Shown here: one piece after another, positions 33,693-41,968 of the stretch
Position numbering within the stretch: the stretch's first letter is position 1
Layout: the number at the start of each line of letters is the position of its first letter
Assembly (NCBI RefSeq): GCF_001887355.1
Contig: NZ_MPIN01000003.1
Coordinates: forward strand, 379,939-443,938
Source: Cystobacter ferrugineus
GTDB taxonomy: Bacteria > Myxococcota > Myxococcia > Myxococcales > Myxococcaceae
Direction: 5' to 3'
DNA length: 64,000 nt
Translations under genes and position numbers: made by a program
Notes under the pieces: generated by a model
Told to the model about the DNA's origin: nothing
Database searches by the model: none
The model's input: the letters and a program-made list of their open reading frames with translations, nothing else

Positions 33693-34874
33693 TCACCCGA
33701 GGAACAGCCGGCGGAAGAAGAACCGGGCCGTGGGCAGGTCCATGCAGAAGAACGCCCAGCCCAGATTGACCATGACGAAGGTGAGCGCCCAGCTCAGGGC
33801 CTGGCCGGAGAGGGACGGAGGGCCCTCGCGGGGGCCACGCCAGCGGGACCAGAGGCGGTGGATGGCGAGGAGCGCTCCGTGCCACAGCCCCCACACGACG
33901 AAGTTCGTCCCCGCGCCATGCCAGATGCCGCTCACCAGCATGGTGGTGATGAGGTTGGCGTAGACGTGCACGGGCGCGCGCCGTGAGCCGCCGAGCGGGA
34001 TGTAGACGTAGTCGGTGAGCCATTTGGAGAGCGAGATGTGCCAGTGCCGCCAGAACTCGGCGATGTTGGTACTCAGGTAGGGCCAGTCGAAGTTCTCGGG
34101 AACCTTGATGCCGAACAGGCGCGTGGAGCCGATGGCGATGTCGGAATAGGCCGAGAAGTCGAAGTAGATCTGCATCCCGTACGCCAGGAGCCACACGGGC
34201 AGTATGGCCCGGTGGGCCACGGCGAGATCGGCCTGGTTGAGGTGGACGGTCATCGCGGTGAGGGTGTCGGCGATGACGAACTTCTTGGCGAGGCCGCAGA
34301 GGATGCGGGTGGTGCCGCGCTCCCAGTCGGTGCGCCAGTCGGTGCTCGGTGCCTCCAGCTTGGGCAGGAAGTCCTGGTAGCGCTTGATGGGCCCGGCCAC
34401 CATGGTGGGGAAGAACAGGATGAAGGCCATGTACTGGCCGAGGCTCCCCGTCCTCGTCTTGTCGCGGTAGCGATCCACGGCGTAGTGGATGAACTCGAAG
34501 GTGAAGAACGAGATGCCCAGCGGGAGGAACGCCCCCTCCCAATAGAACGGATTCGTCTCCCGGGGCCCGAAGGCCAGCCCGGTGAAAAAGTTCCAGTATT
34601 TGAACACCGCGAGGAAGAAGATGCTCTGCACCACGCCGAGCAGGCACAGCATCGAGCCCGGGCGGTAGAGGCGGCTGCAGAGCGCCTCCCAGGCGAAGAT
34701 GGCGAGGCAGGCCGCGCCCACGACACCGCCGGACTCCGTCAGCGAGAAGTAGACGAAGAAGAGTGCACCGAAGAGGGTGCACATCCACGGTCTGGCACCG
34801 GGCGACAGGCGCCGGAAGAGCAGGGCCGCCGGAATGAGGAACAGGAGGAAGTAGGCGAGAGTGTTGAAGATCAT
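33693..34874 (-). CDS. MBOAT family membrane-bound O-acyltransferase
   Basis: A 393-residue multi-pass membrane protein similar to AlgI and DltB. Family hallmarks are GISFFTFEFIHYAVD, FILFFPTMVAGPIKRYQDFLP, EFWRHWHISLSKWLTDYVYIPLGGS with the first conserved His, and MLVSGIWHGAGTNFVVWG with the catalytic His. It likely takes acetyl groups from a cytoplasmic donor to the periplasmic side for transfer to polysaccharide. ATG 34874 begins a clean membrane helix (IFNTLAYFLLFLIPAALLF); the 23 residues before it do not look coding. It is the first gene of the acetylation operon. Confidence 0.94.
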   Translation of the reverse strand: MIFNTLAYFLLFLIPAALLFRRLSPGARPWMCTLFGALFFVYFSLTESGGVVGAACLAIFAWEALCSRLYRPGSMLCLLGVVQSIFFLAVFKYWNFFTGLAFGPRETNPFYWEGAFLPLGISFFTFEFIHYAVDRYRDKTRTGSLGQYMAFILFFPTMVAGPIKRYQDFLPKLEAPSTDWRTDWERGTTRILCGLAKKFVIADTLTAMTVHLNQADLAVAHRAILPVWLLAYGMQIYFDFSAYSDIAIGSTRLFGIKVPENFDWPYLSTNIAEFWRHWHISLSKWLTDYVYIPLGGSRRAPVHVYANLITTMLVSGIWHGAGTNFVVWGLWHGALLAIHRLWSRWRGPREGPPSLSGQALSWALTFVMVNLGWAFFCMDLPTARFFFRRLFLG

Positions 34875-35200
34875 CCGAGAGCTGCGCCCGTTGTAGCTCC
34901 ATTTCGCGAGCGTGCGGGGATCTCGGCCAGCCAGACGACCCACTTCCGTCCTGCTCCCGGTTCATCGCGGTGGCTTCCCAGGCCGCGGGCTGTTGTCCGG
35001 GCCGCGCGAGCTCGGCACTGCGTCGCGCCCTCACTCGGGTTCAATCAATAGGCAGATGTCAGCCGTTCCTCTTTGAGTGTGTGTTGGGAAACACTGCGAG
35101 TGCGTGAGGGCTCCCGGTTCCCGCATTCCGGATGCGACGCTGTCCGAGCTCGTACCCGCCGACGAGCACGTTCGATTCCCCCATGCCCCAGGAGCCACAC
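34875..35200. other. Divergent intergenic region
   Basis: No gene is supported in these 326 bases between the MBOAT gene and the divergent unknown gene at 35201. GTGTT-GGGA-AACAC (35081-35094) is a short perfect inverted repeat that could be an operator. The segment must contain promoters for both directions, but none can be named with confidence. Confidence 0.4.
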
Positions 35201-36895
35201 ATGGCGAAGCAATTCATTACCCCGGCCAATCAAATCGATTTTCCCAATGATGAGCGGAAGCAGAGCGCCCTGAACCAGCAGTGGACGACCAACCTCACGG
35301 GCTTCACGAACCAGGGAATCGTCGGGAGCCCCTGGGCGACCACGGAATCGGCCGACAACACCTACTACTTCAATCCGACGACCGCCGACACGACGGGGGC
35401 CATCTACGCGCAGATCCAGTGGAACGCCTTCCCCGGGCGTCTCAGCTACTACTACGGCAAGAACGGAGGCGGAAAGACCAACGTCTCGGGCCTGATCCTT
35501 TCCGATGACGACCTGCTGTCGCTGGCGGACACCGGGAAGACCCTCGAGGGCATTCCGTTCTCGCAACTGCCCCAGATCATCAATCCCTGCTCGGGTGCGA
35601 GGAGCAGTTATGGCCCATTCGGTCCCCGTGGCTGGCAGGATGAGTACTGCGAGTGGAGCGTCCAGCGCGACGGCAACAACAACATCGTCCGGATCGACTT
35701 CACCTGCGAGAACCCGGAGTACATGAATTCACTCTGGATGATCGACCCGCTCAAGGTGCTGGAATTGTATCAGCGGACCCTGAACAAGCCGCAGATCCAA
35801 CTCCAGGATCTGGAGTTGAGGGAGCCGACCACCGGGCAGCCCGTGATCGATCCCTCGACCGGGCGGCCGGCCTACAACCCCTTGAACAAGTGGAACAGCG
35901 GCCCCGTGTCGACCAGCACGCAAGGGGGCGCCATGCACCTGACCAGCACGCCCAATACGCTCCAGACGGAGATCGGCCTGGGCGCCCTGGCGACGGCCCC
36001 GCGCACGAGCGGCAACTCCGACGCGGAAGTCCTCATCTGCTGCGCGAAGTACGGCCAGCCCCAACGCAACAGTGATCCTCACATCGGCCAGAGCGTGAAT
36101 CAGCTCGTCACGTCGCCGAACCCCAACGATCCTCCCATGCGGGCTACCCTGGCCAATCCCCCGGGCCTGTACATCCAACTGCCGGACTTCGCCGGCTCCA
36201 ACTACAAGACGCCAGATGACACGGATCCGGCGGCCTGCTGGACCATCGTGCGCGGCACCCGGACGCTGTCCGTGGATGGCACCCAGCTTCCCGGCAACTA
36301 CATCCTGCACGCCACCTTCCAGGCCCCCGCGGGCAAGAGCTGGACGGTCTCGGACATCACCATCAACGGCAAGAGGATCCAGTGGGGCGGCCAGGTGGCC
36401 CAGACCTTCCTCATGCAGATCACCGGCATGGCGATCCCCGCGCAGCAGGCCGCACCCGTCAGGAACTGCCAGGGGGATCGGACGCCGGCCCTGCCCACTC
36501 CGTTGCAGCTCTTCCACGCCAACGTGTTCAACGCCCTCCTCCACACCCCGGTGCCCAACGTGATGGGCACCGAGATGAACCTGGCCAGCAACAGCACCCT
36601 GATCGCGCCGATCGTGAAGCCGGGGCAGTCCGACATCCCCATGGTCCTGACCGCCTCCATTCCGGGGACCACCTTGCCCACCGTCTCCTTCGGGGAGGGC
36701 ATCTCCGTCACGGTGAAGGACATGAGGACGGTGAAGTACGCCGTGCCGGGCAATACCTATCCGGACGAGGCGCAGGCGCTCGAGCTGCTGGTGAGCGTGA
36801 GCGCCAACGCGGCACTGGGGCTCCGGGGCGTGTGGATCAACCAGGCCCAGTCCCCCATCGCCTTCCCCGCCGCGCTGAACGTCGTCGCCGCCTAG
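35201..36895 (+). CDS. Conserved-looking protein of unknown function, partner of haem-c lipoprotein
   Basis: A 564-residue protein; ATG 35201 has CAGGAG 6 bp upstream, better placed than ATG 35183. It has no signal peptide, membrane helix or known domain. Features include an Asn/Thr/Gln-rich N-terminal region with two Tyr runs (NTYYFN, LSYYYGKNGGG), DEYCEWSVQRDGNNNIVRIDF, and ENPEYMNSLWMIDPLKVLELYQ. Paired Cys occur in LICCAKYG. The C-terminal 130 residues look like a beta-sandwich (MVLTASIPGTTLPTVSF, LLVSVSANAALGLRGVW). The lipoprotein cytochrome gene follows 15 bp after its stop, so the pair is probably one operon. A redox function is suggested only by that partner. Confidence 0.8.
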   Translation: MAKQFITPANQIDFPNDERKQSALNQQWTTNLTGFTNQGIVGSPWATTESADNTYYFNPTTADTTGAIYAQIQWNAFPGRLSYYYGKNGGGKTNVSGLILSDDDLLSLADTGKTLEGIPFSQLPQIINPCSGARSSYGPFGPRGWQDEYCEWSVQRDGNNNIVRIDFTCENPEYMNSLWMIDPLKVLELYQRTLNKPQIQLQDLELREPTTGQPVIDPSTGRPAYNPLNKWNSGPVSTSTQGGAMHLTSTPNTLQTEIGLGALATAPRTSGNSDAEVLICCAKYGQPQRNSDPHIGQSVNQLVTSPNPNDPPMRATLANPPGLYIQLPDFAGSNYKTPDDTDPAACWTIVRGTRTLSVDGTQLPGNYILHATFQAPAGKSWTVSDITINGKRIQWGGQVAQTFLMQITGMAIPAQQAAPVRNCQGDRTPALPTPLQLFHANVFNALLHTPVPNVMGTEMNLASNSTLIAPIVKPGQSDIPMVLTASIPGTTLPTVSFGEGISVTVKDMRTVKYAVPGNTYPDEAQALELLVSVSANAALGLRGVWINQAQSPIAFPAALNVVAA

Positions 36896-36910
36896 GGAGA
36901 ACATGCACCC

Positions 36911-38524
36911 ATGTCCTCACTTCCCGTCTCGCTCGGGCGCCTGGTGCTCCCGGGGCTCCTCGTCCTCGGGGCCTGTGTCAGCCGACCGTCCATCCAGGAG
37001 CCGGCGGGCACCGAGGCTCGGACGGCTCCTCCGCTGGCCAAGGACTCCTCGGCCAGCGCCCCCGCCCCGCGGTTCTCGTGCAGCGGTACCCAGAACATCC
37101 AGTTCGGCCCCAACATCCCGCCCGATGTGAGCCGCGTCACCAGCCAGCTCGATGCGAACTGCTTCGCCTGGTCGGAGTTCATCTCCCTGAACTGGCCGGC
37201 CGCCGCCATCCTTCCGGATGGTGGAACGACGGACGCCTCCTTCGGCGCGCCCGGCGATCTCGGAGCGGTTCAATGGCAGACGTACATGAGCACGGAGCAG
37301 CTCTTCCTGCCGGATGGCGGGGCGCCCCCACCGTGGGGCACTCCGCAGAGGATCTCGGAGGAGTGCCTGGCCGAGGCGAACGTCAGCTCGGAGCAGGCCA
37401 GAACGATGCTGGCGCTGAACGTGGTCTCGAAGTTCGAGACCCAGTTCTCCTCGGGGAGCGGCAACCAGGCGTTCCCGCGCGATCTCCCCGCGTGGCTGGG
37501 GGCCAGCCATGGCACCAACGTCTGGTATGAGGTCCGGATCAGCGAGCCTGAATACTCGTATATCGTGGACAACGGGCTCTACAACGCGGCCAACCAACTG
37601 GCCATGGTGGACGGTGGCGCGGGGAGCCCCGTGGTGAATCCCATGGGCTCGTGGCAGCCGAATACGATTGGCTCTCTCGAGCTGAAAGCGGCGTGGATGG
37701 AGGTGCCCAATCCCCAGGACAGCCGGTGGACTGCGTACAAGCTTTCCCCGGCGGTGGTGGTGGAGCCGACGACCCAGAAATGCCGGGCCACCACGGTGGC
37801 GCTGGTGGGCCTGCACATCATCCACAAGACGGTCACCCAGCGCACCTGGGTCTGGGCGACCTTCGAGCATGTGAACAACGCGCCCGACCACGGCGCGGAC
37901 GCCGGGACGACGAGCTGGAACTTCTACGATCCCCAGTGCAAGCCCCGGACGATCGCGCTGGACAAGTCATGCTCGGTGGACGGCGGCACCTCGGTCACGG
38001 TGGGCTGTGAACCCAACGTGCCACCCCCCTACTGGCTCGGTGGCGGCTGCCCGGCGCCTGTCCCCATCCAGGTGACCCGGCTGACACCCATCGAGTCGAC
38101 CGCTCAGGAGGCCAACCAGACCGTCCGGGAGGCGATCGCCCAGAACTACCCGGACTCCGTCTGGAAGAACTACGTGCTGGTGAACACGCTCTGGTCCACG
38201 GCTCCGAGCCCGAATCCCACGAGCCCGGTCAAGGCTCCACTGCCCTTCGCCGGTGCAACTCCGTCCATCAACATCCCCATCGCGAACACGACGATGGAGA
38301 CGTATATCCAGACGGGGTCTCCGGACAATGCGAGCAACTGTATCAGTTGTCACAAGAACGCGACCATCGCCGGGGACTCGAAGTGGGCTTCTGACTTCAG
38401 CTTCGTCTACGGACTGGCGAGTGCTCCGCCGCCACCCGGCAAGCCGCTGAAGCTCAGGAGCTCCGCGCCTGGCAAACCGCAGAAGGTGGTCTACCCACCG
38501 ACGATGCGGCGCATCCTTCGTTGA
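36911..38524 (+). CDS. Haem-c-containing lipoprotein of unknown role
   Basis: A 537-residue exported lipoprotein. The lipobox LGAC is at residues 19-22 after a hydrophobic stretch (LVLPGLLVLGAC). It has one haem-c site, CISCHKN, near residue 478, close to the C terminus. Between these lies a large region with NCFAWSEFISLNWPA, GDLGAVQWQTYMSTEQLF, SLELKAAWMEVPNPQDSRWTAYK and HIIHKTVTQRTWVWATFEHV, which resembles a family of mono-haem proteins often annotated only as cytochrome c family. A strong hairpin follows at 38535. It could take electrons from a periplasmic reaction; the product of the partner gene at 35201 has no visible export signal, so how they meet is unclear. Confidence 0.82.
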   Translation: MSSLPVSLGRLVLPGLLVLGACVSRPSIQEPAGTEARTAPPLAKDSSASAPAPRFSCSGTQNIQFGPNIPPDVSRVTSQLDANCFAWSEFISLNWPAAAILPDGGTTDASFGAPGDLGAVQWQTYMSTEQLFLPDGGAPPPWGTPQRISEECLAEANVSSEQARTMLALNVVSKFETQFSSGSGNQAFPRDLPAWLGASHGTNVWYEVRISEPEYSYIVDNGLYNAANQLAMVDGGAGSPVVNPMGSWQPNTIGSLELKAAWMEVPNPQDSRWTAYKLSPAVVVEPTTQKCRATTVALVGLHIIHKTVTQRTWVWATFEHVNNAPDHGADAGTTSWNFYDPQCKPRTIALDKSCSVDGGTSVTVGCEPNVPPPYWLGGGCPAPVPIQVTRLTPIESTAQEANQTVREAIAQNYPDSVWKNYVLVNTLWSTAPSPNPTSPVKAPLPFAGATPSINIPIANTTMETYIQTGSPDNASNCISCHKNATIAGDSKWASDFSFVYGLASAPPPPGKPLKLRSSAPGKPQKVVYPPTMRRILR

Positions 38525-38534
38525 GTGCCAGGAG

Positions 38535-38564
38535 GAGGCCGGGAGCCGGGGGGCTCCCGGCCTC
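38535..38564 (+). terminator. Strong hairpin after the haem-c lipoprotein gene
   Basis: GAGGCCGGGAGCC (38535-38547) pairs perfectly with GGCTCCCGGCCTC (38552-38564) around a GGGG loop, 11 bp after the stop codon. TTCC follows, so a U-run is weak. The position and stability fit a transcription end. Confidence 0.7.
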
Positions 38565-38827
38565 TTCCAACCTTCAGCCTCTGGGCCAGCGCCCTGTTGA
38601 GCACACGCCGGCCCGGCGGTCCTTCCCTCGGAAAGCCTGAACGCTCGCACGGTAGCCTCACAGGAACGTCAAACTGTTTTGAAGTCCTCGCTCCATTAGA
38701 TGCCTGTATTCACGATGCGTATGGCTGATTCCCGTGAAAACAGTTAGAAGGGCGCCTCCGGCGAATCGGGACAGAACTGGTTCACGGAGTCAAAACAGGG
38801 GAAGCATCCACCGCCGAGGAGCAGCGA
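38565..38827. other. Intergenic region with distant inverted repeat before peptidase gene
   Basis: No gene is supported. AACTGTTTT (38672-38680) and AAAACAGTT (38737-38745) form a perfect 9 bp inverted repeat 56 bp apart, in an AT-richer part. It lies 80-155 bp upstream of the aminopeptidase start and may be regulatory. Confidence 0.35.
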
Positions 38828-40078
38828 ATGAGGACGATGAAATTCGGAGCGGCCGCGTTGTTGCTGATGTGCACCACCCCCGCGTTCGCGGGAGAGAAGG
38901 ACAAGGAGGTGTGGATCACCATCGGGACGGACGCGCTGGAGCCAGCGCTGACCTCGTTCCAGGGGCAGGGCCTGGTGGCGCCGACGGTGGCGCACGAGAA
39001 GGGTGGAGTCGCGGTGGTGCGCGTGCGCGAGTCCCAGGTGGAGAAGCTGGCCTCGGTGATGCACGACAAGCTCAACCGGTGCGCGGGTTTCATCGCCCAT
39101 GACTCCGAGGAGCAGGCGCTGGCGGCGGTGGAGAGCTCCACCTCGCCCAAGGCGGTGCAGTCCCTCATCAGCTACACCATCGACAACGCGACGACGGTGA
39201 ACTCGCTGCTGGGCAGCGTCCAGGAGTCGAGCATCCGCAGCACCATCACCTCGCTGTCCACGAAGTGGACGTCGCGCCGCTACAACGTGCAGTCGGGTGT
39301 GGACGCGGCCACGTGGCTCAAGAACCAGTGGACGACGCTGGCCGGCTCGCGCAGCGACGTCTCGGTGGCGTTCTTCAATCACTCCTCCTGGCTGCAGCCG
39401 TCCGTCATCCTCACCATCAAGGGCACCTCGCTGCCCAACGAGGTGGTGGTGCTCGGCGGTCACCTGGACTCCATCAATGGCAGCAGCTCCACGGCCAGCG
39501 CGCCGGGCGCGGATGACGACGCCTCGGGCATCGCCTCGCTCACCGAGGTCATCCGCGTGGCCATGCTCAAGGGCTACAAGCCGGCCCGCACGGTGAAGTT
39601 CATGGCCTACGCCGCCGAGGAGGTGGGCCTCAGGGGCTCGGCCGCCATCGCCGCCCAGCACAAGAGCAGCGGCACCAACGTGGTGGGCGTGCTCCAACTG
39701 GACATGACCAACTACCGCGGCTCCAGCTACGACATCGTCCTGGTGTCCGACTACACCAACGCCGCGCAGAACTCCTTCCTCTCCAGCCTCATCTCCAAGT
39801 ACCAGCCCGGGGTGACCTCGACCTCGACGCGCTGCGGCTACGGCTGCTCGGACCACGCCTCCTGGCACAATCAGGGCTATCCGGCCTCCATCCCCTTCGA
39901 GGCGCTCATGGGCCAGGACAACCCGTACATCCACACCTCGAGCGACACGCTCACGCGGTCGGCCGGGAGCGCGCAGAACTCGGTCAAGTTCGTGAAGCTG
40001 GCCGCGTCCTACATGGCCGAGCTGGCCAAGGGCACGGCGGGCTCCGCCCTGGTGCCGGACGCCGAAGCCGAGCGTTGA
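38828..40078 (+). CDS. Secreted M28 family zinc aminopeptidase
   Basis: A 416-residue exported enzyme similar to the Vibrio/Aeromonas leucine aminopeptidases. The signal peptide is MRTMKFGAAALLLMCTTPAFA, followed by a propeptide-like region to about residue 100. The two-zinc site is complete: H near 210 (VLGGHLDSI), D near 227 (GADDDASG), EE near 262 (AAEEVGLRGS), D near 291 (LQLDMTNY) and H near 367 (YIHTSSDT). A CGYGC disulphide motif precedes it. It probably helps digest peptides outside the cell, fitting a predatory life. It stands alone, with its own upstream region. Confidence 0.94.
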   Translation: MRTMKFGAAALLLMCTTPAFAGEKDKEVWITIGTDALEPALTSFQGQGLVAPTVAHEKGGVAVVRVRESQVEKLASVMHDKLNRCAGFIAHDSEEQALAAVESSTSPKAVQSLISYTIDNATTVNSLLGSVQESSIRSTITSLSTKWTSRRYNVQSGVDAATWLKNQWTTLAGSRSDVSVAFFNHSSWLQPSVILTIKGTSLPNEVVVLGGHLDSINGSSSTASAPGADDDASGIASLTEVIRVAMLKGYKPARTVKFMAYAAEEVGLRGSAAIAAQHKSSGTNVVGVLQLDMTNYRGSSYDIVLVSDYTNAAQNSFLSSLISKYQPGVTSTSTRCGYGCSDHASWHNQGYPASIPFEALMGQDNPYIHTSSDTLTRSAGSAQNSVKFVKLAASYMAELAKGTAGSALVPDAEAER

Positions 40079-40188
40079 GCTGACGCCGACGGCGCCCGGG
40101 TCCTTCCACCGTCCGGAGCGCCGTCCGTCTTGGCGCATGCGGTGCGCCGCCAGGCGGGGTAGGGTCGTGGCTCACGGAGAAAAACCCC

Positions 40189-40698
40189 ATGGGCATGATC
40201 CTCGGCTTCCGCCTGGCCCGGCGCGAGCAGCTTTCCTCCCTGCTCGCCTCGCCGGAGCAGATCTTCGACTTCCTCGATGACGACACCGACGAGGAGGACG
40301 CCGGCTCGGAGGACATGCTCGACCTCGACAAGGCCTGGCACGGACTCCACTTCCTGCTGACGGGAACGGACTGGGGAGGCAAGCCCCCGTTGAACTTCAT
40401 CGTCGCGGGCGGCGAGGCGATCGGAGACGAGGACGTCGGCTACGGGCCGGCCCGCGCCTTCACTCCCGAACAGCTCGCGGAGCTCTCCCGGGCCCTCGAT
40501 GCGATCAGCTCGGACGCGCTGCGCCAGCGCTTCGACCCGGCGAAGATGATGGAGCTGGACATCTACCCGAGCATCTGGGACCGGGACCCCGCCGATGACG
40601 ACACGCTGGGGTACGTGCTCGACTACTTCGAGATGCTCAAGCCGTTCCTGCGCAAGGGCGCGGAGCAGGGGCTCGGGCTCATCGCGTACATGAGTTGA
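40189..40698 (+). CDS. DUF1877 (YfbM) family protein
   Basis: A 169-residue protein of the YfbM/DUF1877 family. The family pattern is visible: MGMILGFRLARREQL at the start, LDLDKAWHGLHFLLTG in the middle with Trp-His, GPARAFTPEQLAELSRAL, and the C-terminal YVLDYFEMLKPFLRKGAEQGLGLIAYMS. No biochemical role is established for the family. It is acidic, with no signal peptide. The gene is monocistronic; a TAGGGT sequence (about 40160) about 30 bp upstream could be part of a promoter. Confidence 0.9.
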   Translation: MGMILGFRLARREQLSSLLASPEQIFDFLDDDTDEEDAGSEDMLDLDKAWHGLHFLLTGTDWGGKPPLNFIVAGGEAIGDEDVGYGPARAFTPEQLAELSRALDAISSDALRQRFDPAKMMELDIYPSIWDRDPADDDTLGYVLDYFEMLKPFLRKGAEQGLGLIAYMS

Positions 40699-40743
40699 GC
40701 GGCGGGGTGTAAGGCCCGGGCGGCACGTTCGTCTCCGGGTTAT

Positions 40744-41370
40744 ATGCTTCTCGCTCGAGCACATTTCCCCCCGGTCGCCATGCGAAGCCCTCCTCCACCC
40801 TCCCATGCCGCGTCCGCCCCAGCGCCGGTGCGCGAGGAGGCGCTGCGGACCCTGCTCGACCACCGGGACCGGTTCGCCTCCTTCCTGGCCAGCCGGGTGG
40901 ACAGCCAGGTGGTCGTGGAGGAGCTGCTCCAGGCCGCCTACGTCAAGGCGCTCGAGAAGAGCGCGGCGCTGCGGGACGAGGAGCGCGCGGTGGCCTGGTT
41001 CTACCGCCTGCTGCGCAATGCCCTGACCGACCATTACCGGCACCGGTCCGCGGAGGCCCGAGCACTCGAGCGCGAGGCCCGGGAGCCCCTCTCCGTGCAG
41101 GCGGAGCCCGGGGCCGGCTCGAAGGTCTGCGCCTGCCTGCATGGCGTGTTGCCCTCGCTCAAGCCCGAGTACGCACACATGGTGCGGCAGGTGGACCTGG
41201 AGGAGCAGTCCGTTTCCGAGGTGGCGCGCGAGGCGGGCGTCACCCCCAACAACGCGATGGTCCGCCTGCACCGGGCCCGTCAGGCGCTCAAGGCGCGGCT
41301 CCAGCACACCTGCGGCGCGTGTGCCTCGAGTGGGTGCCTGGACTGCTCATGCCGGAGCGAGGCTTCCTGA
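40744..41370 (+). CDS. ECF sigma factor with Cys-rich C-terminal domain (CorE-like)
   Basis: An extracytoplasmic-function sigma factor. Region 2 spans about 30-95 (RDRFASFLASRVDSQVVVEELLQAAYVKALEK ... AWFYRLLRNALTDHYR) and region 4 about 125-180 (SVSEVAREAGVTPNNAMVRLHRARQALKARL). A Cys-rich tail follows: CGACASSGCLDCSC, spacing C-x2-C-x4-C-x2-C-x-C, plus an upstream CAC pair before region 4. This matches the CorE-type (ECF44) group, where the Cys domain senses copper, zinc or cadmium, so no anti-sigma gene is needed. ATG 40744 is used, but it lies in a TTATATG that looks like a -10 box, so ATG 40780 may be the true start. No metal-efflux gene is adjacent. Confidence 0.9.
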   Translation: MLLARAHFPPVAMRSPPPPSHAASAPAPVREEALRTLLDHRDRFASFLASRVDSQVVVEELLQAAYVKALEKSAALRDEERAVAWFYRLLRNALTDHYRHRSAEARALEREAREPLSVQAEPGAGSKVCACLHGVLPSLKPEYAHMVRQVDLEEQSVSEVAREAGVTPNNAMVRLHRARQALKARLQHTCGACASSGCLDCSCRSEAS

Positions 41371-41386
41371 GCCGCGCCTCACGCAC

Positions 41387-41821
41387 TCAGAACTGGTAGT
41401 GCGCGGTCGTGTCGGTGTCCTGGAATTGGATGATGACCACCCCGTGCTCCTGCTTGTACTGATAGCGCCACTGATCCTTGATCTGTGTCAGGTCGAACTT
41501 CAGCCTCTTGAAGACGCGGGCCTTGCACGGATCCCCGTGCGCGTCATGGGCGATGAGGACAGAGGCTCGAACGGGATTGGATTCCTGGAATCGCCCATCC
41601 CATTCGAAGCCGAACGTGTGGAGGGCGCAGCCACCGCCATAGATGACATCCACCGTCAGTGTGTCCTCCGAGATGGAGACCTCGCTGATGCCGATGGGGT
41701 CACGGCCGGTGGAGCACTCCTGGCACCCTCCAGGGGAGTCGCCTGGCACCTCTTGGGCCAGGGCCGTCCCGCCCACGAGCAGAGCGCCGAGCAACAACCC
41801 CTTCGCACGCCAATTCCGCAT
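41387..41821 (-). CDS. Small exported protein of unknown function
   Basis: From ATG 41821 the 144-residue protein starts with a signal peptide (MRNWRAKGLLLGALLVGGTALAQ), followed by a Cys pair (GGCQECSTG) and a beta-rich domain (ISEVSISEDTLTVDVIYGGGCALH). The C-terminal half is also beta-like and contains one more Cys (GDPCKARVFKRLKFDLT). It resembles small myxobacterial periplasmic proteins with no assigned role. It converges on the sigma factor gene with a 16 bp gap. It lies downstream of the SIR2-like gene on the same strand with a gap of 147 bp, so linkage is uncertain. The upstream frame to 41953 does not look coding. Confidence 0.7.
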   Translation of the reverse strand: MRNWRAKGLLLGALLVGGTALAQEVPGDSPGGCQECSTGRDPIGISEVSISEDTLTVDVIYGGGCALHTFGFEWDGRFQESNPVRASVLIAHDAHGDPCKARVFKRLKFDLTQIKDQWRYQYKQEHGVVIIQFQDTDTTAHYQF

Positions 41822-41968
41822 GGTCCACCTCGCTGGATTCACAGTGGGGTGGAGCGGGAAGCCCGTGGACGTGACAGCCGTCTCGTTCCGGGACGAGCAC
41901 CTCATCGCGCGTCCGTGCCTGAGCCACCGAGACCACGAGCGTGATGGCCACACCGACTACCTGGCGGC

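Noticed and set aside
41719-41762. Two TGGCAC sequences resembling a sigma-54 -24 element
   Set aside because: Neither is followed by a GC element at the right distance, and both lie inside the signal-peptide coding region of the small exported protein.
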